Below, piece by piece: positions 1 through 8,969 of a DNA stretch of 64,000 nucleotides. This stretch comes from Mesorhizobium muleiense (lineage in GTDB: Bacteria > Pseudomonadota > Alphaproteobacteria > Rhizobiales > Rhizobiaceae): the NCBI RefSeq assembly GCF_900099905.1, contig NZ_FNEE01000001.1, positions 607,091-671,090 on the forward strand, read 5' to 3'. The notes beneath the pieces were generated by a model, which saw nothing but the letters and a program-made list of their open reading frames with translations, did not search any database and was not told the origin of the DNA. The translations under genes were made by a program, and so were the position numbers. Numbering within the stretch: the first letter of the stretch is position 1; every line of letters starts with the position of its first letter.

Positions 1-2
1 CG

Positions 3-1370
3 GCGCTGTTTCGCGGCCAGCGGCCGAAAGTCATCAACCTGTCGAACAATTACGGCTACCAAAGCCGCGGCTACTATGCCTCGCTGCTCGCCGGTTCGCG
101 CGGTCACAAGGTCATTCCGACGGTCGAGACGATGATCGACCTGTCCGAGCGCAAGCTCTACGAGCATGCGCTGCCGGAGCTGGAACTCGCGCTCAACAAA
201 TGCCGCAAGGATCTGGGCGGAGCCTTTCCGCAAAAAGTCTGCATCTTTTTCGGCATCGGCTCGTCGAAGATATGGGATCGTTTCGCCAAGCTTTTGTTCG
301 ACTGGTTCCGAGCGCCGGCGTTGGAAGTCCACATCACGGACAGCGCCGAATGGGCGTCGATCCGCAAGATCGGCTTCCATCCGCTGGCCAGGATGACCGA
401 GGAGGAGGAAAAGCGCTTTCTTCAGTGCCTCGAGACCTACACCAGCCGCGAGTGGCGTGACACCAAGGGTCGCACGCCGGCGCGCTACACCTTCGCCACG
501 CTGGTCGATCCGCATGAGGAGTTGCCGCCATCGGAGATCTCGTCGCTGCGCTATTGGGCCAAGATCGCCGAGAAGATGGGCGTCGAAATCGAGCCGATCA
601 CCAAAAAGGATCTGGCCAAGCTCGCCAACTACGACGCGCTGTTCATCCGCGAGACGACTTCGATCTCCAATCACACCTACCGCTTCGCGCGCCGCGCCCA
701 GCAGGAAGGCATGCCGGTCATCGACGATCCGCTGTCGATGATCCGCTGCACCAACAAGGTCTATCTCAACGAGCTGATGACCTACAACAAGGTGCCGGTG
801 CCGCCGACGGTGATGATCGCCGGCATCTCGGACCTTGAAGTGGCGGCGCAGACGCTGGGCTTTCCGCTGGTGCTGAAAATCCCGGACTCGTCGTTTTCAC
901 GCGGCGTCAAGAAATGCGCCACCTTTGAGGAGCTGAAGACGCTTGCCACCGAATGGCTGGAGGATTCCGATCTCCTGATCGCACAGAAATTCATTCCGAC
1001 CCAATATGACTGGCGCGTCGGCGTGCTCGGCGGCCAGCCTCTGTTTGCCGTGCACTACCTGATGGCCAAGAAGCACTGGCAGATCGTCAACCACAAGGCC
1101 AACGGCAAGCCCGACCAGGGCGGCATCAAGACCTTCACCTTAAAGGAGGCGCCGGCCCATGTCGTCGAGACGGCGGTGAGGGCGGCGCGCTGCATCGGCG
1201 ATGGCCTCTACGGCGTCGACCTCAAAGAGACCAAGGACGGTGTCTTCGTCATAGAGGTCAACGATAATCCCAACCTCGACCATGGCTGGGAGGACTCTGG
1301 CGAAAAAGACGAGGTATGGGTGCGGCTGACGCAGTGGTTCCTGGAGCGGCTCGACCGACAGGGACGGTAG
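3..1370 (+). CDS. RimK-like ATP-grasp ligase, 5' end outside the window
   Basis: The reading frame is open from base 3, and the residues before the first internal ATG at 132 continue the protein, so the true start lies upstream. The N-terminal part resembles the domain found ahead of RimK-type ATP-grasp enzymes. The C-terminal half is an ATP-grasp fold, ending in the metal-binding stretch EVNDNPN near 1255-1275. RimK-family enzymes use ATP to join an amino acid or small acid to a protein or peptide carboxylate. The substrate here cannot be read from the sequence, and the upstream neighbour that might reveal it is not in the window. Family assignment is firm; the reaction is unknown. Confidence 0.85.
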   Translation, partial: ALFRGQRPKVINLSNNYGYQSRGYYASLLAGSRGHKVIPTVETMIDLSERKLYEHALPELELALNKCRKDLGGAFPQKVCIFFGIGSSKIWDRFAKLLFDWFRAPALEVHITDSAEWASIRKIGFHPLARMTEEEEKRFLQCLETYTSREWRDTKGRTPARYTFATLVDPHEELPPSEISSLRYWAKIAEKMGVEIEPITKKDLAKLANYDALFIRETTSISNHTYRFARRAQQEGMPVIDDPLSMIRCTNKVYLNELMTYNKVPVPPTVMIAGISDLEVAAQTLGFPLVLKIPDSSFSRGVKKCATFEELKTLATEWLEDSDLLIAQKFIPTQYDWRVGVLGGQPLFAVHYLMAKKHWQIVNHKANGKPDQGGIKTFTLKEAPAHVVETAVRAARCIGDGLYGVDLKETKDGVFVIEVNDNPNLDHGWEDSGEKDEVWVRLTQWFLERLDRQGR

Positions 1371-1472
1371 CAGGGATTCTATCCGATCGACGCCCCGGCC
1401 TTCAATCCGTCGCGGCAGGCTCACACCTTCGGCTCCCCGCCCGAACACGGCGCTGTATCCCCTCAGCGTTTT

Positions 1473-2105
1473 TCAGTCGGCCGGCTGCACTGTTTGGCGC
1501 CGCGATTTCTCGATTGCCGCATACCGTTTGAGAAACGCGTTTTGCGCCCAGGTCACCGAACGCGGGGTGAAATCGAAGCGGTCGGCATTGAAGCCGCGCG
1601 GCCGGCCGAAGAATTCGGTCGCCTCGGCGGTCGAAAAACCGGCAAGCAGCGTCGCCTCGAAATAGGCGGCGATCTGGTCGGCGCGCTTGATCTCCTTGCG
1701 CAGGCCCGCAACCGGTTCGACCGGCAGCGAAAAGCGCAGATGGATGGCCCGCTGCAGCCTCAGCTCGCACTCCTTGTAGCTGCCGCCCATCACCGATTTG
1801 AACGGTGAGATCATGTCGCCGATGACATACTCCGGCGCGTCGTGCAGCAAAGCCGCCAGCCGCGCATCGGCTGGGGCGTCCGGCACCAGCTCGCCGAAAA
1901 GCGCCTCGACCAGCAGCGAATGCTGGGCGACGGAAAAGGCGTGATCGCCGATGGTCTGGCCATTCCAGCGGGCGACGCGGGCAAGCCCATGGGCGATGTC
2001 CGAAATCTCGATGTCGAGCGGCGAGGGGTCGAGCAGATCGAGCCGTCGGCCCGACAGCATGCGCTGCCAGGCGCGCGGCGGCGCGCCGGGACGGTCGGCC
2101 GCCAT
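1473..2105 (-). CDS. HD-domain hydrolase (YfbR-like)
   Basis: A 210-residue protein with the metal-dependent phosphohydrolase signature: His62, the His88-Asp89 pair in LLHDAPE, and a later Asp in RADQ. YfbR-type HD proteins dephosphorylate deoxynucleoside monophosphates; activity here is inferred from family only. Its ATG overlaps the stop of the upstream ygfZ-like gene by one base (TGATG at 2103-2107), so the two are probably translated together. Confidence 0.8.
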   Translation of the reverse strand: MAADRPGAPPRAWQRMLSGRRLDLLDPSPLDIEISDIAHGLARVARWNGQTIGDHAFSVAQHSLLVEALFGELVPDAPADARLAALLHDAPEYVIGDMISPFKSVMGGSYKECELRLQRAIHLRFSLPVEPVAGLRKEIKRADQIAAYFEATLLAGFSTAEATEFFGRPRGFNADRFDFTPRSVTWAQNAFLKRYAAIEKSRRQTVQPAD

Positions 2106-2965
2106 CAGGCCTCCTCCGCGCCGACGGGTTCCTGCGGGAAGATGAATTTCGCCCAGGCCGGGATGGTGAGCGACACCGGGACGTCATCCGCCATGATCGG
2201 CCGGCCGGCGTCGAGCGCTGCCTTGACGCGGTCGATGCGGGCTATGGCGAGGCCCGCCGTGCCGGCGGCCGTGCCAAGCGTGCCGACCGGTCGCCCTGCA
2301 ACTGTCAACTCTGTGCCAGGAGCGGGCAGGGGCCGTTCGGCCGAAACGATCAGCACCCGCCGTCTGGCGGTGCCGCGATGCTGCATCCGCGAAACCACCT
2401 CCTGGCCGACATAGCAACCCTTCCTGAAGCCGACGCCGCCGGTCTCGTCGAGCAGCACATCATGCGGGAAGGCATCGCCGAGCTGATAGTCGCTGCCACT
2501 TTCGGCAATCCCATGAGCGATGCGCAGAGCTTGCCATGCGGCCGGGTCGCCGCCGGCGGCAGCGGCGCCATAAAAGCGCGTCACGGACGCGTCGCGGAAC
2601 CGCGCATCGGCAACCGGCGTTGAATCGAACTGCGAAGCAGTTGAATCATCCCCCCAAACAACAGCGACAAGTCCCTGATCTGCCTTGGCGATCTCGACCT
2701 TGGCGCGCAATTTGTAGAGCATCAGCCGGCGTATGAAATCGTCTGATATATCGGATCGGCATTCGAGGCGGAACAAATTCTCGCCAGCGCGGGAGATCAG
2801 GAAGTCGAACAGAATCTTGCCTTGCGGCGTCAGCAAAGCGCCCGGCTTTGCCTCGCCGGGAGCCAGCGCGTCGAGGTCGGTGGTCAGAATGTTCTGCAAA
2901 AAACTCTCGGCATCCGGTCCTGACACGGAAACGAGCGCGCGGTCTTTCAACTGGGCAAAGGGCAT
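2105..2965 (-). CDS. ygfZ: YgfZ/GcvT-domain folate-binding protein
   Basis: A 286-residue member of the YgfZ family, tetrahydrofolate-binding relatives of the glycine cleavage T-protein that support Fe-S enzymes such as MiaB. The diagnostic motif KGCYVGQE with its conserved Cys is present about two-thirds along. The frame stays open to 3055, but the start at 2965 (MPFAQLKD) matches where homologues begin and removes an overlap with the divergent dihydroorotase-like gene at 3048. The downstream HD gene overlaps by one base. Confidence 0.85.
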   Translation of the reverse strand: MPFAQLKDRALVSVSGPDAESFLQNILTTDLDALAPGEAKPGALLTPQGKILFDFLISRAGENLFRLECRSDISDDFIRRLMLYKLRAKVEIAKADQGLVAVVWGDDSTASQFDSTPVADARFRDASVTRFYGAAAAGGDPAAWQALRIAHGIAESGSDYQLGDAFPHDVLLDETGGVGFRKGCYVGQEVVSRMQHRGTARRRVLIVSAERPLPAPGTELTVAGRPVGTLGTAAGTAGLAIARIDRVKAALDAGRPIMADDVPVSLTIPAWAKFIFPQEPVGAEEA

Positions 2966-3047
2966 GGGCGGAAAACAACCTGATCTTGCAAAACGGTCGG
3001 CCATTACGTAAGCCGCTGGCACTCCCCCCGCAAGAGACCGGATCAGC

Positions 3048-4379
3048 ATGGCCACGACCTACGACCTCATCCTGACAGGCGGCACGGTGGTCAACCACGA
3101 CGGCGAAGGCCGGCGCGACATCGGCATCAACGGCGGGCGCATCGCCGCTATCGGCGATCTCGGCCAGGCTTCCGCTTGCGAAACGGTCGACTGTCGCGGC
3201 CTGCACATCCTGCCGGGCGTCGTCGACAGCCAGGTGCATTTCCGCGAGCCGGGGCTGGAGCACAAGGAAGATCTGGAGACAGGTTCGCGGGCAGCGGCGC
3301 TGGGCGGCGTCACCGCCGTCTTCGAGATGCCCAACACCAACCCGCTGACCACCAGCGAAGCAGCGCTTGCCGACAAGGTTCGGCGTGCCACCGGCCGCAT
3401 GCATTGCGACTTTGCCTTCTGGGTCGGTGGCACCCGCGAGAACGCAAAGGACGCCGGCGACCTTGAGCGGCTACCCGGTGCTGCCGGCATAAAAGTGTTC
3501 ATGGGCTCGTCGACCGGTGACCTTTTGGTCGAGGACGATGAAAGCGTTGCCTCGATCCTGAGGAATACCCGCCGCCGTGCGGCCTTCCATTCCGAGGACG
3601 AATTCCGGCTGCGCGAGCGGCTCGGCGAACGCATCGAGGGCGACCCGGCCTCGCATCCGGTGTGGCGCGACGAGATCGCCGCCTTACGCTGCACCGAGCG
3701 CCTGGTGCGCATTGCGCGCCAGGTTCGCGCCCGCATCCACGTGCTGCACATCTCGACCGCCGAGGAGATTGTTTTCCTCGAACAGCACAAGGACGTCGCG
3801 ACCTGCGAGGCGACGCCGCATCATCTGACGCTGAGCGCGGACGATTATGCGCAGCTTGGCACGCTGATCCAGATGAACCCGCCGGTGCGCGCATCGCGCC
3901 ACTGCGACGGCATCTGGCGCGGCATTGCGCAAGGCATTGTCGATGTGCTTGGTTCCGACCACGCCCCGCACACGCTGGCCGAGAAGGCGAAACCCTACCC
4001 GGCCTCGCCGTCGGGCATGACCGGCGTGCAGACGCTGGTGCCGATCATGCTCGACCATGTCAATGCCGGCCGGCTGACGTTGCAGCGTTTCGTCGACCTG
4101 TCCAGCCACGGCCCGCAGCGTATCTTCGGCATGGCCAGGAAAGGCCGCATCGCCGCCGGCTACGACGCCGATTTCACGATTGTCGATCTGAAGCGCCGCG
4201 AGACCATCACCAATGCGCAGGCAGGCTCGAAGGCCGGCTGGACGCCCTACGATGGCCGGCAAGTCACCGGCTGGCCGGTCGGCACCGTCGTGCGCGGCCG
4301 GCGTGTGATGTGGGAAGGCGAGATCGTCACGCCAGGACAGGGTCGGGCGGTGGAGTTTTCCGAGGCGCTGGCGGTGTAG
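3048..4379 (+). CDS. dihydroorotase-like amidohydrolase, one metal His replaced by Gln
   Basis: 443 residues of the class I dihydroorotase family, which closes carbamoyl-aspartate to dihydroorotate in pyrimidine synthesis. Lys149 (GIKVFMGSSTGD, the carboxylated lysine), His181 (FHSEDE), His234 (VLHIST) and Asp304 (GSDHAPHT) are all present. The normally invariant HxH of the first strand reads Gln62-Val-His64 (DSQVHFREPG), so one metal ligand is missing. No pyrB lies beside it. It could be an active variant, a mononuclear enzyme, a structural partner of aspartate transcarbamoylase, or a related hydantoinase-like enzyme. Family is certain, activity is not. Confidence 0.85.
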   Translation: MATTYDLILTGGTVVNHDGEGRRDIGINGGRIAAIGDLGQASACETVDCRGLHILPGVVDSQVHFREPGLEHKEDLETGSRAAALGGVTAVFEMPNTNPLTTSEAALADKVRRATGRMHCDFAFWVGGTRENAKDAGDLERLPGAAGIKVFMGSSTGDLLVEDDESVASILRNTRRRAAFHSEDEFRLRERLGERIEGDPASHPVWRDEIAALRCTERLVRIARQVRARIHVLHISTAEEIVFLEQHKDVATCEATPHHLTLSADDYAQLGTLIQMNPPVRASRHCDGIWRGIAQGIVDVLGSDHAPHTLAEKAKPYPASPSGMTGVQTLVPIMLDHVNAGRLTLQRFVDLSSHGPQRIFGMARKGRIAAGYDADFTIVDLKRRETITNAQAGSKAGWTPYDGRQVTGWPVGTVVRGRRVMWEGEIVTPGQGRAVEFSEALAV

Positions 4380-4432
4380 CCGTTTCCACGGTGTTGGATT
4401 TTTTAAGCACCGCGCATTATGTTGTTGGGGTT

Positions 4433-4660
4433 ATGAACGCAGATATAGCGCCCATGATTGTCCCCGCCGAGTTTCCGGAGCTCCAGGCTCTCGCCTGGAA
4501 TCGTGACGTAGCGCGACCGATTCCCGCCGAAGAAGCATTTGCGTTGTATGAGCGCAATTGGCGTTTTATCGATCAAAAACGTCTTACGGCCCGTGAAAAA
4601 CGGCTTATACGGGATCTGGCCGACAAATTCGGTCACGGCGTCCTTTTGACCACCGGCTGA
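4433..4660 (+). CDS. small protein, likely partner of the AbiEii-type toxin
   Basis: A 75-residue acidic/basic mixed protein of no family I recognise, starting at the ATG at 4433. It precedes the AbiEii-type nucleotidyltransferase gene by 73 bases on the same strand, in the same AT-richer island (long A/T runs just upstream), which suggests a two-gene module with this as antitoxin or adaptor. Known AbiEi antitoxins are winged-helix proteins well over twice this size, so this is not a canonical AbiEi. The coding call depends on the context and on the neat, uninterrupted frame. Confidence 0.6.
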   Translation: MNADIAPMIVPAEFPELQALAWNRDVARPIPAEEAFALYERNWRFIDQKRLTAREKRLIRDLADKFGHGVLLTTG

Positions 4661-4733
4661 AGTTCGTTCTCCGTCTCCCGATCTTTCTTCCCGCAGCTGC
4701 GGTATCAAACAGGACACACAGCGAACGGAAGTC

Positions 4734-5474
4734 ATGAAGCAGTTCAAACGGCCGGAACACCGGATCATTGCCGAAGCCCTCGCGCTTATGGATCACGAAT
4801 TTCTGACCGCAAACCGATGCTGGTTCGGCGGCGGGACGGCGATCGTCATGAAATTCGGCGAATATCGACGGTCGCTGGATGTGGATTTCCTGTGTGCCGA
4901 CGCCGATGGCTATCGCGAACTGCGAACCCGTGCGGCCGAACGGGGCGCAAGAGCGTTCTTCCCCGAACCAGTCGAGGCCGTTCGGGATTTCCAAATCGAC
5001 CAGTATGGTTTGAGAACGGTTGTGCGGCTCAAGGGGCAATTGATCAAATTCGAAATCATCCGCGAGGGCCGTATCCAATTGCAAGGCCATTTTGACGACG
5101 ATTTGAATGTACCTGCCCTGATCGCCGCGGATATGTTTGCCGAGAAGCTGTTGGCGAATGCCGACCGATGTCAAGATCATGCCACCGCATATCGCGACGC
5201 TATCGATCTCGGGACGTTGGTCAATGCCCTTGGGGAAATCCCGGCCGAGGCGCTAAGCAAGGCGCAAACCGCCTATGGGTCGGATATCCAGCACAAGATC
5301 GCATGGGTGGTGAACAAGCTTCAGGACAGGGACGAACTGCGCAGCGCAGCCGAGTCTTTACAAATGGACACGAACGCGGCCGACGCTGCTATTTCGGTTC
5401 TTCGAAATGAAGGCATTCGCCTCTGGCCGGGTTCGGGCATCCGCAACGACCCCGCCGATCGCGCCAACAAATAG
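4734..5474 (+). CDS. AbiEii/AbiGii-family nucleotidyltransferase (toxin-like)
   Basis: 246 residues with the minimal nucleotidyltransferase core: GGGTA at 32-36 followed by the metal-binding DVD at 49-51. This is the AbiEii/DUF1814 fold. AbiEii-type toxins transfer nucleotides to RNA targets and act in abortive infection with an AbiEi partner. The middle section (MFAEKLLANADR) matches the helical part of the family. The gene and its small upstream partner have lower GC than their surroundings, which suggests horizontal acquisition. Whether it is an active toxin or a solitary nucleotidyltransferase cannot be told from sequence. Confidence 0.8.
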   Translation: MKQFKRPEHRIIAEALALMDHEFLTANRCWFGGGTAIVMKFGEYRRSLDVDFLCADADGYRELRTRAAERGARAFFPEPVEAVRDFQIDQYGLRTVVRLKGQLIKFEIIREGRIQLQGHFDDDLNVPALIAADMFAEKLLANADRCQDHATAYRDAIDLGTLVNALGEIPAEALSKAQTAYGSDIQHKIAWVVNKLQDRDELRSAAESLQMDTNAADAAISVLRNEGIRLWPGSGIRNDPADRANK

Positions 5475-5513
5475 CAGGTCGAGGCAGGGCGTGGAATTTG
5501 CCACAACGGCAGC

Positions 5514-6332
5514 TCAATCCCCTGCGACGAAAAACGTCCACTGTCCATCCGGGGTGATGCCGACGCGGTAGAAGATGTAGGCGCCGAACTGCTTCATGCT
5601 GTCATAGTCGCCGGCGGTGACGATCTTGAACAGCTCGACCCGCTGCCTGGCGTCGAGTTTGTCCAGCGGCAGCGCGAAGAAATATGGCCAGACATAGAGC
5701 TCCTGCGGCGTGCCGACATCGACATGGACATAGCCGGCACTGAGCACCTCTTCCAGGATGGCGAGGATTTCCTGGCCTTCCGCGTCGCCCGAAAGCCCTT
5801 TCAGGAAGGTGATCGGATCGCCTTCGATCTCGGCCAGCGACAATTGGGTCATCGCATCGCCCTGGCCGATCAGCGGCCGGAGTTTTTCGATGTCGCCGCT
5901 CTTGCAGGCCCCGATAATCAAATCGTGCATGCGCCTGACCGGCTCCGGCAGCTTGCCGAGATCGTAGACGACCTCGGGCAAGGGTTCATCCGGGTCGACT
6001 TGCGGATTGGCTATGCCACCATCGTCTGTTGGCCCGCCCGGTTCGACCTGTTCCCGTTCGTCGGGTGGCGTCGGTTGGCTCGCCGCAGGCGGCGTCGCGC
6101 CGAGCGGGCCGGGCGTCGGCACCGCGGTTCCGGGCGGCGACATGTCGTCGTCGGCGGGCGGCGTGACTGGCGAGGGCAGGTCCTCGCGCTTGATTTCACT
6201 CAAAGCATAGGCGGGGCTGATTGCGAGGCAAGGCGCCAGCGGAAACGCGGCGCAAAAAGCGGCGAGCCGGATGCTGAGGGCCAAGCCACGCGGCTGGCCT
6301 GACGTCGAAAAATTCACCGCCTGCCTCTCCAT
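5514..6332 (-). CDS. exported protein of unknown function
   Basis: 272 residues. A signal peptide ends around residue 44 (SPAYALSE), then a Pro/Asp-rich linker of about 70 residues, then a folded helical domain (from about 110) that resembles conserved uncharacterised rhizobial periplasmic proteins with an LRPLIGQG-type stretch. No catalytic motif is visible. It converges with the AbiEii-type gene; no operon partner is obvious. Confidence 0.75.
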   Translation of the reverse strand: MERQAVNFSTSGQPRGLALSIRLAAFCAAFPLAPCLAISPAYALSEIKREDLPSPVTPPADDDMSPPGTAVPTPGPLGATPPAASQPTPPDEREQVEPGGPTDDGGIANPQVDPDEPLPEVVYDLGKLPEPVRRMHDLIIGACKSGDIEKLRPLIGQGDAMTQLSLAEIEGDPITFLKGLSGDAEGQEILAILEEVLSAGYVHVDVGTPQELYVWPYFFALPLDKLDARQRVELFKIVTAGDYDSMKQFGAYIFYRVGITPDGQWTFFVAGD

Positions 6333-6417
6333 GATTCCGTCCAGCTGCCCAGGCCCGCCCAGGTGCCCGGGGCATGACGCCCAAGCGGCATGCCGTCATC
6401 GAAGAGCCTGATGCCAA

Positions 6418-6675
6418 TCAGTGCCGCAGCCGTCCCGGCTCGAAGGCCCCAGCTATCACCTTTTCACGCATGCGGTCGAGCAAGGCAAGGGCCGAGGTCT
6501 CGCCATTGGCGCGCAGCATCTCGCCGAACGCGGTTTCGAGGGCCGCCTCGGCGATGATTTCCGTCTCGATTCCGGCCGAAAGCCCTTCCGCCCAGGCCTC
6601 GCTGTGGCTTTCCACTGCAGTCAGGCGCTTTTCTTCCCTGACCAGCGCGTCGATGTCGTTGACGCCATGTTCCAT
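6418..6675 (-). CDS. small conserved-looking cytoplasmic protein
   Basis: 85 residues, acidic, predicted almost wholly helical, no recognised domain. The start at 6675 (MEHGVNDIDALV) has a good ribosome site (AAGGGTGG, eight bases upstream); a TTG at 6696 would add seven residues. It lies in the same direction as the exported protein downstream, 85 bases away, and may share its transcript. Confidence 0.6.
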   Translation of the reverse strand: MEHGVNDIDALVREEKRLTAVESHSEAWAEGLSAGIETEIIAEAALETAFGEMLRANGETSALALLDRMREKVIAGAFEPGRLRH

Positions 6676-7005
6676 TGCGATGTCCACCCTTTTCAAGCGG
6701 CGATCCGGCGGATGCGGATCAGGCTTGGGCTGTCCCTTTTACTCGCAGGTTAAGTAAGTACTTGTAAATACGACATTTCTGGGGTCGTTTCGACAAGGGT
6801 TCGTCACGTTTTGCAAACCTGCGTTCGATCCGATTCAAAACTTAGCCGATTAGGCCGGCGAGCGGGATGAAAACCTTCAGTTTGAGTTAACTCCACATCC
6901 GCGCCGTAACGTTTTGTTAACACCGTTGCAGAAGTGCAACACAACAATTGCACCAAGACGCCACCAGACACAAGCGGGCCGGGACACAAGCAGGGGGAGA
7001 CAGGC
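6676..7005. other. 330-base AT-richer intergenic region with a CtrA-like site
   Basis: No coding frame is convincing here. The stretch is clearly poorer in GC than its neighbours and holds several small palindromes, for example GAGTTAACTC near 6884-6893, and a match to the CtrA box TTAA-N7-TTAAC with one mismatch (GTAACGTTTTGTTAAC at 6906-6921). It would serve as promoter region for the 85-residue protein gene. A small RNA cannot be excluded. Confidence 0.35.
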
Positions 7006-7383
7006 TCAGTTGCCGTAGCGCGAGGCGATGTCGCGCGACAGCGTCTCGCCTTCCTTCATGTAGCGGCTGATGGCTTCGGTCGCCGAGGCGGTACACTGTG
7101 TGTAGGTGCCGCCAAAGGAGCGGTAGCCGCGGTTGAAGCTGGCGATGAAGCGGGCGCGCCGCTCCGGGTTCGGGTTTTCCGAAGCAATCAGCTTCTCCAT
7201 CTCGACCCGCCATTGGTCGCCCTTCTCGCCGCACAGATTACGCAGAAAATGCAGCGACCCAAGCACCTCGGCCAGCCGCATCAGCCCCGGCTCGAACGGC
7301 GACTCGGCGGCCATGGCCGGCCGCGCCCCGATTGCCGTACTGGCGGCGAGGCAAGCTGCAAGGAAAATCGATGCGCGGATCAT
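7006..7383 (-). CDS. TIGR02301-type exported protein
   Basis: 125 residues with a cleavable signal (ends near MAAES at 24-28) and two conserved Cys (LCGEKG and YTQCTA) that could form a disulfide. It matches the small alphaproteobacterial TIGR02301 family, whose members start with signal peptides and carry a FNRGYRSF-like stretch. Function is unknown. It lies just downstream of the Nudix gene on the same strand (48 bases). Confidence 0.8.
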   Translation of the reverse strand: MIRASIFLAACLAASTAIGARPAMAAESPFEPGLMRLAEVLGSLHFLRNLCGEKGDQWRVEMEKLIASENPNPERRARFIASFNRGYRSFGGTYTQCTASATEAISRYMKEGETLSRDIASRYGN

Positions 7384-7431
7384 AAATCTATGTGGCCAAA
7401 CAATTTGTCGCCTGCAAGGCGATTTTGGAGG

Positions 7432-7851
7432 TTACGCGCCTGTATTCCTGAGCAATTCGTCGGCAACGGCAAACACCGAAGCGGCAATCGGCAGCGCCGT
7501 CATTTCGCTGAGTGTATAGAAGGCGGCGGTCTCGGCGTCGTCGCTGGCCACGGGCTCGCCGCCGGCATAGGTGGCGCCGAATACCGTCAGCAGATAGTCG
7601 ACCGGGTGCCCGTCGCTGCCGCCGTCGATGTGGATTTCCCGAAGGCGGCGGTAGTTGTGCGCATGCAACCCGGTTTCCTCCAGCAATTCGCGCTGCGCGG
7701 CTTGTTCCAGCGTTTCGCCGGCCTCGACCTTGCCGCCTGGAAACGCGTAGAATCCTTGCGAAGGCTGCCGCGCCCGCTTGACCAGCAGCACCGTGTCGCC
7801 ACGGACAATGGCGACCGATACAGCCGGGAGTATTTTGCGCATCTCGTCCAT
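7432..7851 (-). CDS. Nudix hydrolase
   Basis: 139 residues with a complete Nudix box from Gly40 to Leu62 (GKVEAGETLEQ then RELLEETGL), the Mg-binding signature for hydrolysis of nucleoside diphosphate derivatives. Length and the VALLVKR-like start fit small MutT-type or ADP-ribose-type enzymes; the substrate is not predictable. The start at 7851 has GGAG four bases ahead; the frame is open further but without a ribosome site. Confidence 0.88.
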   Translation of the reverse strand: MDEMRKILPAVSVAIVRGDTVLLVKRARQPSQGFYAFPGGKVEAGETLEQAAQRELLEETGLHAHNYRRLREIHIDGGSDGHPVDYLLTVFGATYAGGEPVASDDAETAAFYTLSEMTALPIAASVFAVADELLRNTGA

Positions 7852-7975
7852 GGATCTCCGATCGCCATTTGCCGCAGCCGGTTGTGGACCGGTCGGCGAG
7901 AGCAAGCATTAGCGGTTGCGCAACGCCGGTTCCATCGCCACCTTCACATCCGACCAATCTAACGAGTTTCAGCTT

Positions 7976-8734
7976 ATGTGCGGACGCTTCGCCTTGACCG
8001 CCACGCCGGACCGGGCCGCCGCTTTTCTCGGTCTGCCAGAACTGGAGGATTTCCCGCCCCGCTACAACATCGCACCGACGCAGCCGGTGCTGATGGCGAT
8101 TGCAGGCGTGCCGCGGGCGCCAGGCTCGAACCTTCCAGACCGGCAGCCGATGCTGGTGCGCTGGGGGCTGATCCCGGCATGGGTGAAGGACACGCGTGCG
8201 TTTCCTTTGCTGTTCAACGCGCGCTCGGAGGGAGCCGCGCAAAAGGCCTCGTTTCGCGCCGCCATGCGCCACCGCCGCGCTTTGGTGCCGGCTTCCGGCT
8301 TCTACGAATGGCGTCAATCAGGCGGCAAGCGGGGACAGCCCTATTGGGTGCGGCCGAAGCATGGCGGGCTTGTCGCCTTCGCCGGACTGATCGAGACCTA
8401 TGCCGAGCCGGGCGGCTCGGAGATGGACACTGGCGCCATCCTGACCGTCAACGCCAATGCCGACATTGCCCATATCCACGACCGGATGCCGGTGGTGATA
8501 GATCCGCAGGATTTCGCCCGCTGGCTGGATTGCCGCACGCGCGAGCCGCGCGACGTGGCCGACCTGCTCAGACCGGCACAACTCGATTTCTTCGAGGCCG
8601 TCCCGGTTTCCGACCTCGTCAACAAGGTCGCCAACACCGGACCGGAGATTCAGGAAAGGTGGCCGGAGTTCAAGAAGGCCAGGCGCCGGAAGCCGGGCGC
8701 CGACGACAGTCAGATGAGCTTGTTTCAGCAGTAG
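7976..8734 (+). CDS. SRAP protein (YedK/HMCES family)
   Basis: 252 residues starting MCGRF, so Cys2 becomes the N-terminal residue that forms a thiazolidine DNA-protein crosslink with abasic sites in single-stranded DNA. The later NARSEG and FYEWR motifs carry the conserved Asn and Glu of the active site, and a conserved His follows in IHDRMPV. The family shields abasic sites during replication. An upstream in-frame ATG at 7916 is rejected because it would bury Cys2. Confidence 0.92.
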   Translation: MCGRFALTATPDRAAAFLGLPELEDFPPRYNIAPTQPVLMAIAGVPRAPGSNLPDRQPMLVRWGLIPAWVKDTRAFPLLFNARSEGAAQKASFRAAMRHRRALVPASGFYEWRQSGGKRGQPYWVRPKHGGLVAFAGLIETYAEPGGSEMDTGAILTVNANADIAHIHDRMPVVIDPQDFARWLDCRTREPRDVADLLRPAQLDFFEAVPVSDLVNKVANTGPEIQERWPEFKKARRRKPGADDSQMSLFQQ

Positions 8735-8813
8735 CTGCTATTTTCTGGAGCGCTTCAGCGCCTTCATTGCCGGCGCTGCCATTTCCTGGCGAACCCGCCG
8801 GCCGCACGTCACA

Positions 8814-8969
8814 TCAGGCAGCGCGCGGCGAGGTGATCTTCTGCACCGGCTTCTTCTTCTTCGCTGTGTGGAGAAGGGCGGCGACGATCGCGGCCGGGCC
8901 GATCGCCCGGTATTGACTGGCGAGCGCCGGTTGCTTGGCGCTGCTGGAGTCCTGCTTGGCTCGAGGCAT
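8814..8969 (-). CDS. 51-residue basic protein
   Basis: Starts at 8969 with a strong ribosome site (GGGAAGAG, five bases upstream). The product is Lys/Ala rich, with a central stretch LASQYRAIGPAAIVAAL that looks like a conserved amphipathic helix and a basic tail. I believe similar short proteins occur in rhizobia, but I cannot name a family. The cysS leader lies on the other side. Confidence 0.55.
   Translation of the reverse strand: MPRAKQDSSSAKQPALASQYRAIGPAAIVAALLHTAKKKKPVQKITSPRAA

Noticed and set aside
132..1370. Start of the RimK-like gene at ATG 132
   Set aside because: Frame and family-like residues continue upstream to base 3, so the gene is cut by the window edge.
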